Assembly: GCA_049587715.1 (NCBI GenBank)
Contig: JBAVEL010000084.1
Location: forward strand, 1 to 50,879
From: JBAVEL01 sp049587715
Lineage (GTDB): Bacteria; Bacteroidota; Ignavibacteria; UBA10030; UBA6906
Direction of reading: 5' to 3'
Length of the DNA: 50,879 nucleotides
Positions 1-8,127 of this stretch are shown here, piece after piece. A program made the translations under genes and the position numbers. Every line of letters starts with the position of its first letter. Position 1 is the stretch's first letter. Under the pieces are notes generated by a model. It saw nothing but the letters and a program-made list of their open reading frames with translations. It made no database searches and had not been told where the DNA came from.

Positions 1-54
1 GGCCGGAACAGGCCGGGGGAATCCGCACCCCCCACACACAGAGAGGAAACGGCG

Positions 55-450
55 ATGCTCGAGGAATTCAAGAAATTCGCTATGCGAGGAAACGTCATGG
101 ATATGGCGGTGGGCATCATCCTCGGAGGGGCCTTCGGCGCCATCGTCTCCTCCCTGGTCAGCGATGTCCTGATGCCCCCCATCGGCGTGCTCCTCGGGGG
201 CATGGACTTCGGGAGTCTGTCCCTCATCGTGAAGGAGGCAACCGGAGATGCCCCGGCGGTCACGCTCCGGTACGGCGCCTTCCTCAATACCATCATCAAT
301 TTCCTCATCATCGCTTTTGCCATCTTCATGATGGTGAAGGGCATGAATTCCCTCAAGAAGAAGGAGGAAACGCCGGCCGGACCCCCGCCGCCTCCACCCC
401 GCCAGGAAGTGCTGCTCACTGAAATCCGCGACCTGCTCCGGAAGGGATAG
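55..450 (+). CDS. mscL: Large-conductance mechanosensitive channel MscL
   Basis: This 131-residue protein matches MscL in length and layout. MscL is a homopentameric inner-membrane channel that opens under membrane tension and releases solutes on osmotic downshock. The N-terminus MLEEFKKFAMRGNVMDMAVG is the family amphipathic helix running into TM1, whose glycine/alanine-rich pore-lining face (GIILGGAFGAIVSSLV) is clear. A periplasmic loop of about 30 residues is followed by TM2 (FLNTIINFLIIAFAIFMMVKG, about residues 77-97), a charged linker (KKKEE), a run of prolines and a short C-terminal helix (LLTEIRDLLRK) that would form the cytoplasmic bundle. The polyproline linker (about residues 110-115) is longer than in the enteric protein. 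The ATG is preceded by GAGAGGAAA. The next gene starts 9 bp downstream. Confidence 0.97.
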   Translation: MLEEFKKFAMRGNVMDMAVGIILGGAFGAIVSSLVSDVLMPPIGVLLGGMDFGSLSLIVKEATGDAPAVTLRYGAFLNTIINFLIIAFAIFMMVKGMNSLKKKEETPAGPPPPPPRQEVLLTEIRDLLRKG

Positions 451-458
451 GGGGCGCG

Positions 459-1997
459 ATGCCGGACCGGCAGTCGTTCGTCGAGACGATCCGCACGGGA
501 TATGCATGCGCGGGGGATGCGGCGGCCCTGGGAGCGGGCGTCTACGGGGGCACCCCTGAACCGGGGCTGGAGGTCCGCGTCCCCTTTCGCACCCTCAACC
601 GCCACGGGCTGATTGCCGGAGCCACGGGCACGGGGAAGACCAGAACCCTGCAGGTGCTGACCGAGGCCCTCTCGGGGAAGGGTGTTCCCGTTCTCCTCAT
701 GGACATGAAGGGAGACCTGAGCGGCATCGCCAGGCCGGGAGAAGCCGCGCCGCGCGTGCTGGAACGCCACGCGGCGATGGGTCTCCCGTGGAAGGCATCC
801 GGCTATCCCGTGGAGTTCCTGACGATGTCGGAAGGTCCGGGAGCCAGGATGCGGGCCACGGTCTCAGAGTTCGGCCCGCTTCTCCTTGCCCGGATCCTGG
901 GAGCCGGGGATGTCCAGGCGGGCGTGCTCGCCATGACATTCAAGTACTGTGACGATCACGGCCTGCTCCTCCTGGACCTCAAGGACCTGAAGGAGGCCCT
1001 CCTGCATCTGACGCGGGGCGGACAGGAGGAAATCGAACGCACCTACGGGCGTGTGAGCGCGGCCTCCACGGGCGCCATCATCCGGTCCCTGGCGGCCCTG
1101 GAGCAGGAGGGCGCCGAGGCCTTCTTCGGGGAGCCCTCGTTCGACGTTCAGGATCTTCTCCGCACCGATGCAGCCGGCCGCGGGATCGTCCACGTGATCC
1201 GGCTGGCAGACATGCTGTCCAGGCCCCGGCTCTTCTCCACCTTCATGATCTCCCTTCTGGCCGAGATGCACGCCCGGTTCCCCGAAGAGGGCGACCTGGA
1301 AGCCCCCAAGCTGGCCGTGTTTGTGGACGAAGCGCACCTCCTGTTCAAGGATGCATCGGCGGCGCTCCTGGACCAGATGGAGACGACCATACGCCTCATC
1401 CGCTCCAAAGGCGTGGGCATCTTCTTCTGCACCCAGTCCCCCGCAGACCTCCCACGGGAGATCCTGGCCCAGCTCGGGCTGAAGGTCCAGCACGCGCTCA
1501 GGGCCTTCACGGCGGCGGACCGGAAGAGCATCCGCGTGGCCGCCGAGAACTACCCCCAAACGGAGTACTACAGGACGGACGAACAGCTCACGACCCTCGC
1601 CACCGGCGAGGCCTTCGTCACCGCCCTGGACGAGAGGGGGATTCCCACGCCGCTGGTGCACACCCTCCTGCGCGCCCCGTCATCCCGCATGGGCATTCTG
1701 ACGGAGGAGGAAATCCGGGAGGTGTGCAGGGATTCCCTCCTGGCACCCAGATACGCGCAGTCCGCGGACAGGGAGAGCGCATATGAGCTCCTCCGGGGGA
1801 GGGCGGAACGCTCGCTGCCGGCGCGCCCGGACGGGCGGAGCGGAGAACCCGGGGGCGGCTCTTCCGTCGAGAAGATCCTCCGGAGCCCCCTCTCGCGCCG
1901 GATCGGCGCCACGGTTGCCAGAGAGCTGACCCGCGGACTTCTCGGGGCGCTGGGGTTGGGCGGGGGAAGGCGCTCTTCCCGCAGGGGCTTGTTCTGA
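459..1997 (+). CDS. HerA-like DUF853 family ATPase
   Basis: A 512-residue ATPase of the HerA/FtsK superfamily, DUF853 (YjgR-like) branch. Members carry a RecA-like core similar to DNA translocases, but their cellular role is not settled. Visible here are an N-terminal beta segment, Walker A GATGTGKTRT (about residue 53), the conserved LLMDMKGDLSGIA segment, Walker B LAVFVDEAHLLF (about residue 285), a sensor-like FFCTQSPADLP and the LGLKVQHALRAFTAADRK motif near the arginine finger. The C-terminus (from about 440) is an Arg/Gly/Ser-rich tail that looks disordered. The start lies 9 bp after mscL, so co-transcription is likely. The family assignment is firm; the function is not. Confidence 0.93.
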   Translation: MPDRQSFVETIRTGYACAGDAAALGAGVYGGTPEPGLEVRVPFRTLNRHGLIAGATGTGKTRTLQVLTEALSGKGVPVLLMDMKGDLSGIARPGEAAPRVLERHAAMGLPWKASGYPVEFLTMSEGPGARMRATVSEFGPLLLARILGAGDVQAGVLAMTFKYCDDHGLLLLDLKDLKEALLHLTRGGQEEIERTYGRVSAASTGAIIRSLAALEQEGAEAFFGEPSFDVQDLLRTDAAGRGIVHVIRLADMLSRPRLFSTFMISLLAEMHARFPEEGDLEAPKLAVFVDEAHLLFKDASAALLDQMETTIRLIRSKGVGIFFCTQSPADLPREILAQLGLKVQHALRAFTAADRKSIRVAAENYPQTEYYRTDEQLTTLATGEAFVTALDERGIPTPLVHTLLRAPSSRMGILTEEEIREVCRDSLLAPRYAQSADRESAYELLRGRAERSLPARPDGRSGEPGGGSSVEKILRSPLSRRIGATVARELTRGLLGALGLGGGRRSSRRGLF

Positions 1998-2034
1998 GTT
2001 CCGGACACCACCACAATCATCAGGATCCCATTCC

Positions 2035-2946
2035 ATGAAGGCATTCCTTGCACAGGCGATTCTCCTGCTTGCCGCACTCCCGCTGGCGGCCCAGGACCAG
2101 CCCGCAGGCACCGATCTGGACAGAGAGAAGCGATTCCGGGAGCAGGCGGCCACCGCCCCTGATACGTCACAGCCCTCGGGCTGGCGGCACGGTCTGGCGG
2201 GAACCCTGAACCTCAGCCAGGTCTCCTACAGGGACTGGGCCCCCGGCGGCGAGAACGCGCTCTCCTGGGCCGTCCTTCTTGCAGGGCATTCCACGGACTC
2301 GGAACGGGCTCTGTCCTGGGCCAACAGCTACCGGCTGGCATTCGGCCAGGCGCGTCTGGGGAGCCAGGGCCTGCGGAAGACGGATGACGAGCTGTACTTT
2401 GAATCCCTGCTCATCTACAGAATGGGAGTGCACATCAATCCATACGGTTCCGTGACTCTCCGCACGCAGTTCGCCCCCGGGTTCACCTACGACAACGCGG
2501 GGACGCGCACACAGGTCTCCGGCTTCTTCGATCCCGCATACCTGACGCAGAGCGCGGGAGCGGCCTACCGGCCTGTTCCCGAACTCATCACCCGCCTCGG
2601 GCTGGCGGCCCGGGAAGTCGTGACGTCGGACCATACGGGCTACTCCGACGACCCGGACACACCCGGCGAACGGGAGAAGTTCCGCCTCCACGGGGGGATG
2701 GAATCGGTCACGGAGCTGCAATGGGAGTTTGCCGCCAACATGACGGTCTCGGCTCGGCTGGAGCTGTTTTCTCCCTTCCGCGCGCCGGATCGGATCATCC
2801 TCCGTTCAGACAATGGCGTGACGGCAAAGGTCAACCGGTACGTGACGGTTGTCCTGAGCGCGCAGGTCGTGGGGGAACCCGACATCTCCCCCCGGACGCA
2901 GATCAAGCAGACCCTCGCACTCGGCCTCACGTACACCCTCCTGTAG
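2035..2946 (+). CDS. DUF3078 domain-containing secreted or outer-membrane protein
   Basis: A 303-residue protein with a signal peptide (MKAFLAQAILLLAALPLAAQ, cleavage near AAQ). The mature part is dominated by alternating hydrophobic/polar beta strands and contains the DUF3078-type segment LNLSQVSYRDWAPGGENALS, ending in a strand of the sort used by outer-membrane barrels (ALGLTYTLL). DUF3078 proteins occur mainly in Bacteroidota/Chlorobiota and their function is unknown. I infer outer-membrane location from the terminal strand and the signal peptide. It starts 37 bp after the HerA-like gene. No functional partner is evident. Confidence 0.85.
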   Translation: MKAFLAQAILLLAALPLAAQDQPAGTDLDREKRFREQAATAPDTSQPSGWRHGLAGTLNLSQVSYRDWAPGGENALSWAVLLAGHSTDSERALSWANSYRLAFGQARLGSQGLRKTDDELYFESLLIYRMGVHINPYGSVTLRTQFAPGFTYDNAGTRTQVSGFFDPAYLTQSAGAAYRPVPELITRLGLAAREVVTSDHTGYSDDPDTPGEREKFRLHGGMESVTELQWEFAANMTVSARLELFSPFRAPDRIILRSDNGVTAKVNRYVTVVLSAQVVGEPDISPRTQIKQTLALGLTYTLL

Positions 2947-2972
2947 GGGTCCGGGCCTCCCGCAGGCGGGGG

Positions 2973-3692
2973 ATGGCGATGGCAGTTTCCTCCTCCAGAA
3001 CGGACCGACTCCGGGGGGAAGAGCGGCCGCTCACGAAGGGGACCCCGTCGGGTTCCGGTCTCCTGGAGACCCTCCGGCGGCGCTTTCCCCCCCTTCTCCG
3101 GAGCTTCTACCTCCGGCACACCCTCGCCGTCGCCCGGGATCTTCCGGGCTGCATGCTCCTGTGCCTTCACCGCGGAACCCTCACGGGGGGGCGCATCGTG
3201 GAGGTGGAGGCATACGGGGGACAGGGAGACCCCGCCAGCCACTCCTTCCGGGGACGGACGGCCAGAAACGGGGCAATGTTCCTCGAGGGGGGACATCTCT
3301 ACGTCTACTTCGTGTACGGAATGCACCACTGCGCGAACGTGGTGACCCAGGGGGAGGGCACGGGCGCGGCCGTTCTTCTGAGGGCCCTGGAACCCCTCAT
3401 CGGGGCGGACCTGATGCGGAGAAGGAGGGGCGGAGGCCGGGTCCGGGACGTGGCCCGCGGGCCGGCACGGCTCTCACGCGCCCTTGGCATAGGGATGCGG
3501 GAAAACGGTCTGGATCTCTGCGGCGGCCGCATCTGGATCACGCCCCCTGCGCCGGGCTCCGGGGCCAGGCGCGTGGGGTGCTCCGTGCGGGTCGGCATCA
3601 CCCGGGGGAGGGACCTCCCCTGGCGCTTCTTTCTGCAGGGATCGCCCTGGGTTTCGGGCCGTGCGGGAGGCGCTTCAGGCAGAGGCGGCTGA
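2973..3692 (+). CDS. 3-methyladenine DNA glycosylase (Mpg/AAG family)
   Basis: A 239-residue enzyme of the AAG (alkyladenine glycosylase) fold, which excises alkylated purines such as 3-methyladenine in base-excision repair. Diagnostic segments are GRIVEVEAYGGQGDPASHSF (containing the catalytic Glu of the EVEAY motif), GRTARNGAMFLEGGHLYVYF, YGMHHCANVVT, GAAVLLRALEPL and the ARGPARLSRALGI segment. I chose the ATG at 2973 because GCAGGCGGGGG lies just upstream; an ATG two codons later is also possible. The open frame continues upstream into the DUF3078 gene but without homology. The N-terminal 40 residues are longer than usual. The gene converges on uvrA and overlaps its end by 18 bp, giving a small DNA-repair cluster. 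Confidence 0.93.
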   Translation: MAMAVSSSRTDRLRGEERPLTKGTPSGSGLLETLRRRFPPLLRSFYLRHTLAVARDLPGCMLLCLHRGTLTGGRIVEVEAYGGQGDPASHSFRGRTARNGAMFLEGGHLYVYFVYGMHHCANVVTQGEGTGAAVLLRALEPLIGADLMRRRRGGGRVRDVARGPARLSRALGIGMRENGLDLCGGRIWITPPAPGSGARRVGCSVRVGITRGRDLPWRFFLQGSPWVSGRAGGASGRGG

Positions 3693-6650
3693 CGATCGGG
3701 TCAGCTCCCTCCTCAGGAATTCCCCCGTGCAGGATCCCTCCGTCCGGGAAACCTCCTCGGGCGTCCCCTGTGCGACGATCCGGCCCCCGGCTTCCCCGGC
3801 CCCCGGTCCCAGGTCCACGATCCAGTCAGCCGCCTTGATCACATCCAGATTGTGCTCAATGACCACGACCGTGCTCCCCCGGGTCACAAGCCTGTTGAGG
3901 AGTTCCAGGAGGACCCGGATGTCCTCGAAGTGAAGCCCTGTGGTCGGCTCATCCAGGATATACAGCGTCCTGCCCGAGGCCGTGCGCGAGAGCTCGGCCG
4001 AGAGCTTCACCCGCTGTGCTTCTCCCCCGCTGAGGGTGGTGGCCTGCTGCCCGAGCCGGATGTAGCCGAGGCCCACATCACGCAGGGTCCGGAGCTTCGC
4101 GCAGAGGCGGGGGATCTCGCTGAAGAACTCGGAGGCCTCCCGTACGGTCATCTCCAGCACGTCCGCAACCGACTTCCCCCTGTAGAGCACCTGCAGGGTT
4201 TCCCGGTTGTACCGCTTCCCCCTGCAGACATCGCACACAACGTACACGTCGGGCAGGAAATTCATTTCAATCCGCTTCACCCCGTCTCCTTCACACCCCT
4301 CGCACCGCCCACCGGCCACGTTGAAGCTGAACCTGCCCGCCCGATAGCCCCGGATCCCTGCTTCGGGCATCCGGGCAAACAGGTCCCGGATCAGCGTAAA
4401 GAGCCCGGTGTACGTGGCCGGATTGGATCGCGGCGTGCGGCCGATGGGCGATTGATCGATCCGTATCACCTTGTCCACCTGATCCGCCCCCGATATCTTC
4501 CGGTACGCAAGCGGGAGTTCCCGCGTGCGGGACAGGCCCCGCGCAAGGGCGGGGTACAGGGTTTCCGTGATCAGGGAGGACTTCCCCGAGCCGCTCACCC
4601 CCGTGATCGCAACAAGGGTCCCCAGAGGGAGGCGCAGGGTGACGTCCTTCAGATTGTTCCCGGAGGCGCCGACCAGGATCAGCCGCCGCTTTCCCGGGGG
4701 CCTTCTGTGTTCAGGCACCGGAATGCTCCGCTCCCTGCTCAGGTACTGCGCGGTGTACGAAACGGGTTCGAAGCCGTGGCCGACCGGCGGGAGCGCGTCG
4801 TTCCGGCGGGGAAGCGCGCGGGGGGAGCCCGCCGCGACCACATACCCCCCGTATGCACCCGCGCCGGGTCCCAGATCCAGCACGAAGTCCGCACTCTCGA
4901 TCATCTCCCGATCATGCTCCACGACGATGACCGTATTCCCCATGTCCCGAAGCCGTTTCAGGGAACGGATGAGCTTGATGTTGTCACGCTGGTGCAGTCC
5001 GATGCTCGGCTCGTCCAGAATGTAGAGCACCCCCACCAGCTGCGATCCGATCTGCGTGGCAAGCCGGATGCGCTGGCCCTCTCCACCGGACAGGGTCCGG
5101 GCGGGCCGGTCCAGTGTCAGATACTCCAGGCCCACATCCACCAGGAACGCGAGGCGCTCCCGAATCTCCTTCAGGATCGGCCGCGCAATCACCGCCCGAC
5201 GATCCTCGAGACGGAGCCTCCGGAAAAACTCCCCCGCCTGGCCGAGACTCATCCCGACAATGTCCCGGATGGCATACCGTTGTCCCGTGCCCGCATCCAT
5301 CAGGCGGATCGCCAGGCTCTCCTGCCGAAGGCGCCCCCCCCCGCACTCCGCGCACGGGGCCGCCGACATGTACGATTCCACCCACTCCCTCACGCTGCCG
5401 GTCCGGGCCTCCTCATACTGGTGTTTCAGGATATCCAGCAGCCCCCCGAACCGGTGCCTGTAGGTGGCCGTCCGTCCGGAGGCAAACCGGTACTCCACCT
5501 CGAGCTTCTCCTCCCCGGTCCCGTAGAGCAGCGCGCCCCGGGCCTTCTTGGTGAGTTTCTTCAGCGGCGTATCAAAGTCGAAGCCATAGCGCCGGCCCGC
5601 CGCCCGGATCTGGCTGAAGGCCCAGGTGGGGCGCGGTTTGCCCAGAGGCGCCAGGGCGCCCTCCCGGATGGAGAGAGAAGGGTCGGGGAGAATGAGATCC
5701 AGAGAGAACTCCTTCCTCTCCCCCAGGCCCGTGCAGGACGGGCAGGCCCCGTACGGGGAATTGAAGGAGAAGGAAGCCGGCGTCGGTTCTTCGAAGCTCA
5801 GCCCGCAGGCGGGGCACCAGAGATGCCGGCTCATGAGGAGCGGAGTGTTCGCCCCCCCGGGGGGCCGCGCCCCCCCCGGGGCGTGGGGCTCTTCATCCCC
5901 TGTCTGGACCAGCACGACGCCCGAACCGAACCGGAGGGCCACGTCCACCGAGTCCGCGATCCGCGCCCGGAGATCGCTTCGCACGGCCAGGCGATCCACC
6001 ACGATCTCGACATCGTGGATACGGTACCGGTCGAGCTGCATTCCCTTCCGGATTTCCTGGACGGTTCCATCCACGCGCACCCGGACGAATCCGTCCCTTA
6101 GAATCTCCTCGAAGAGCTCCCGGTAGCGGCCCTTCCGCCCCCGAACGACCGGAGCCAGAATCTGCATGCGGGTTCCCGGGGGCAGTTCCATCAGCCGGTC
6201 CACGATCTGGTCCGCCGTCTGCTTCAGGACGGTCCGCCCGCACCGGTGGCATTCCTGCACCCCCGTCCGGGCGAAGAGAAGCCGGAGGTAGTCGTAGATT
6301 TCGGTCACCGTCCCCACGGTGGACCGGGGGTTCTGCGCGACAGCCTGTTGCTGGATGGCGATGGCGGGGCTCAACCCCTCCATGGACTCCACCTCGGGAC
6401 GCTCCATGACGTCCAGGAACTGGCGGGCATACGCCGAGAGGCTCTCCACGAAGCGTCTCTGGCCTTCGGCATACACGGTATCGAAGGCAAGCGAGGATTT
6501 TCCGGACCCGGACAGGCCCGTGATCACCACGAGCCGGTCCCGGGGAATGTCCGCATCGATGTTCTTAAGGTTGTGCTCCCGCGCCCCGCGAATCATGATT
6601 TTGTCGCCCGGCCCGGGGCGGGAAGCGGTGCCGGGAATGGAGTCAGCCAA
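3675..6650 (-). CDS. uvrA: Excinuclease ABC subunit A (UvrA)
   Basis: UvrA is the ABC-type ATPase that recognises bulky DNA lesions with UvrB in nucleotide excision repair. The 991-residue reading shows both ATPase modules: Walker A GLSGSGKSS at about 45-53 with signature LSGGEGQRIRLA, and a second Walker A GVSGSGKSS with signature LSGGEAQRVKLS. Zinc-binding cysteines are visible in ECHRCG, CPACG, and the CEGCEGDGVK and CDVCRG pair, together with the family start IRGAREHNLKNID. The start is unusual: a TTG at 6650 has a strong AGGAGGG 6 bp upstream and overlaps the DUF58 stop, while the ATG at 6596 (giving 973 aa) has only a weak site. A Gly/Pro-rich insert (GGARPPGGANTP) interrupts the first half. 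Confidence 0.95.
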   Translation of the reverse strand: MADSIPGTASRPGPGDKIMIRGAREHNLKNIDADIPRDRLVVITGLSGSGKSSLAFDTVYAEGQRRFVESLSAYARQFLDVMERPEVESMEGLSPAIAIQQQAVAQNPRSTVGTVTEIYDYLRLLFARTGVQECHRCGRTVLKQTADQIVDRLMELPPGTRMQILAPVVRGRKGRYRELFEEILRDGFVRVRVDGTVQEIRKGMQLDRYRIHDVEIVVDRLAVRSDLRARIADSVDVALRFGSGVVLVQTGDEEPHAPGGARPPGGANTPLLMSRHLWCPACGLSFEEPTPASFSFNSPYGACPSCTGLGERKEFSLDLILPDPSLSIREGALAPLGKPRPTWAFSQIRAAGRRYGFDFDTPLKKLTKKARGALLYGTGEEKLEVEYRFASGRTATYRHRFGGLLDILKHQYEEARTGSVREWVESYMSAAPCAECGGGRLRQESLAIRLMDAGTGQRYAIRDIVGMSLGQAGEFFRRLRLEDRRAVIARPILKEIRERLAFLVDVGLEYLTLDRPARTLSGGEGQRIRLATQIGSQLVGVLYILDEPSIGLHQRDNIKLIRSLKRLRDMGNTVIVVEHDREMIESADFVLDLGPGAGAYGGYVVAAGSPRALPRRNDALPPVGHGFEPVSYTAQYLSRERSIPVPEHRRPPGKRRLILVGASGNNLKDVTLRLPLGTLVAITGVSGSGKSSLITETLYPALARGLSRTRELPLAYRKISGADQVDKVIRIDQSPIGRTPRSNPATYTGLFTLIRDLFARMPEAGIRGYRAGRFSFNVAGGRCEGCEGDGVKRIEMNFLPDVYVVCDVCRGKRYNRETLQVLYRGKSVADVLEMTVREASEFFSEIPRLCAKLRTLRDVGLGYIRLGQQATTLSGGEAQRVKLSAELSRTASGRTLYILDEPTTGLHFEDIRVLLELLNRLVTRGSTVVVIEHNLDVIKAADWIVDLGPGAGEAGGRIVAQGTPEEVSRTEGSCTGEFLRRELTRSSAASA

Positions 6651-7542
6651 GCATTTCCCTCCTCTGCAGGTAGCGGACAAGGGCTGTGTCAAAGGGGACC
6701 GTGGTGTCCAGGAGCACATAATCGATGTAGTTTTCCCCGCACTCCTTCTTGTAGCGATGACAGAACTCCTCCATGGACCGGCGGTAGGCACGACCGACCT
6801 GCCAGGGCTGCGTCACCATCTGGTCACCGGTCTCCATGTCCCGGAACCGCGCATCTTCTCCGAAGTCGAAGCTCCGTTCGAGCGGGTCCAGGAGGTGCAT
6901 CACCAGGACCTCGTTCTTCCGGTGCCGGAAGTGTTTCAGGGCGGCCATCACATCCGCCGGGTCCTCCAGGAGATCGCTCAGGACGATCACGAGACCCCGC
7001 CGCCTGATACGCTCCGCCACCTGGTGAAGAGAACGGGCAGCCCCGGTCCGCCGCGCGGGTTGCACCTGCTGCAGGGCGATCAGGAGCTGCCGGAGATACG
7101 TCTTGGTGGCGTGCGGGGGGAGATAGGACGTGACGGCCTCATCGAAGACGGCCAGCCCCACGGCATCCTGCTGTCTGATCATCATGTACGCCAGGGCGGC
7201 CGCCAGGGAGGAGGCGTATTCGATCTTGGACACCCTGCCGGGGGAAGCAAAGGCCATGGAGCGGCTTGCGTCCAGGACGATGTACGCCTTCAGATTGGTC
7301 TCTTCCTCGTACTGCTTGACGTAGTGCCGGCCCGTCCGCCCGTAGACCTTCCAGTCAATGCGCCGGATCTCGTCTCCCGGCATATACTGCCGGTGCTCCG
7401 CGAACTCCACGCTGAAGCCGTGATAGGGACTCCGGTGGAGTCCCGTGATGAACCCCTCCACCACCAACCGCGCCCGCAACTCCATGTTGGAGATGCGGGA
7501 AACGACCTGGGGATCCAGAAACCGGCGGTATTCCTCCCGCAC
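6643..7542 (-). CDS. DUF58 domain-containing protein
   Basis: A 299-residue DUF58 protein with a vWA-like fold. It contains the hallmark RRIDWKVYGRTGRHYVKQYE and the MIDAS-like LDASRSMAF (DxSxS). Such proteins usually sit beside MoxR ATPases and BatA/BatB-type proteins and are thought to act in protein maturation or metal-dependent chaperoning; no MoxR gene lies nearby here. The GTG start has GGGGGA about 10 bp upstream and follows the TPR lipoprotein stop by 3 bp. Its own stop overlaps the uvrA TTG start, so the three genes (TPR, DUF58, uvrA) probably form one transcript from the promoter at 8099-8127. Confidence 0.9.
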   Translation of the reverse strand: MREEYRRFLDPQVVSRISNMELRARLVVEGFITGLHRSPYHGFSVEFAEHRQYMPGDEIRRIDWKVYGRTGRHYVKQYEEETNLKAYIVLDASRSMAFASPGRVSKIEYASSLAAALAYMMIRQQDAVGLAVFDEAVTSYLPPHATKTYLRQLLIALQQVQPARRTGAARSLHQVAERIRRRGLVIVLSDLLEDPADVMAALKHFRHRKNEVLVMHLLDPLERSFDFGEDARFRDMETGDQMVTQPWQVGRAYRRSMEEFCHRYKKECGENYIDYVLLDTTVPFDTALVRYLQRREMLG

Positions 7543-7545
7543 GGA

Positions 7546-8064
7546 CTATCCCCCGGCCGGGGCCGGGGAAGGGGCGGGCCCGGCGGACGGAGAGGGCAGT
7601 GGGAGAGAAAGGGAGTCCTGTGGGGAGCGGCCGAGGGTTCTCAGTTCGTAGCGGGCCGAGGGGGCCATCTCGTGCGCGGGGAACCGCTCGAGGAACTCCC
7701 GGTAGGCTGCCGCCGCGCTGTCGATCCTCCCCAGCTCGTTGTTGTAGAGGTATCCGACGAGGAAGAGGGCGGTCGGAGCCTGCGCGCCCTCGGGGAAGTC
7801 CCGGAGGTACATCTTGTAGGCCCCCACCGCCCCCGCCATATCCCGCCGCTCGTTCGTCTGCACCGCAGCGATGCGGAACAGGGCTGCTTCGGCCTCCTGG
7901 GTTCCCGGATACTCGGAGGCGACACGGACATACTCCCGCAGGGCCCGGTTTGTATCGCCCGCCTTCTGCGCCTCCTCCGCCCGCGCCAAAATATCGCGGG
8001 GATGTTCCCTGCCGCAGCCGCCCCCCAGGAGCATCAGGAGTGCGAAGAACAGGAATCGCCTCAT
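7546..8064 (-). CDS. Tetratricopeptide-repeat lipoprotein
   Basis: A 172-residue protein with a lipoprotein signal (MRRFLFFALLMLLGGGC, lipobox GGGC, Cys17) followed by TPR-like helical pairs (AEEAQKAGDTNRALREYVRV, AEAALFRIAAVQ, AGAVGAYKMYLRDFPEGAQA, SAAAAYREFLERFPAHEMAP). The arrangement is like BamD/YbgF-type periplasmic TPR proteins. The tail is Pro/Ala/Ser-rich (PLPSPSAGPAPSPAPAGG). It probably scaffolds envelope proteins, but no partner is identified. The ATG is preceded by AGAGGTGATTCCCC. It is the first gene of the TPR-DUF58-uvrA run. Confidence 0.85.
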   Translation of the reverse strand: MRRFLFFALLMLLGGGCGREHPRDILARAEEAQKAGDTNRALREYVRVASEYPGTQEAEAALFRIAAVQTNERRDMAGAVGAYKMYLRDFPEGAQAPTALFLVGYLYNNELGRIDSAAAAYREFLERFPAHEMAPSARYELRTLGRSPQDSLSLPLPSPSAGPAPSPAPAGG

Positions 8065-8098
8065 GGGGAATCACCTCTCATGTGGGTACTGCATACGC

Positions 8099-8127
8099 AA
8101 CATATGCATTGACCGGCTCACAATCAA
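8099..8127 (-). promoter_or_regulatory. Sigma70-type promoter for the TPR-DUF58-uvrA run
   Basis: Read on the minus strand, TTGATT (8127-8122), a 17-bp spacer and TATGTT (8104-8099) lie 35 bp upstream of the TPR lipoprotein ATG. The -35 box overlaps the stop of the upstream methyltransferase gene. Spacing is ideal and each box differs from consensus at one or two positions. Confidence 0.5.

Noticed and set aside
3852..6101. 749-codon open frame on the plus strand
   Set aside because: It is antisense to uvrA; its His/Arg/Pro/Gly-rich product has no homology and arises from high GC codon bias.
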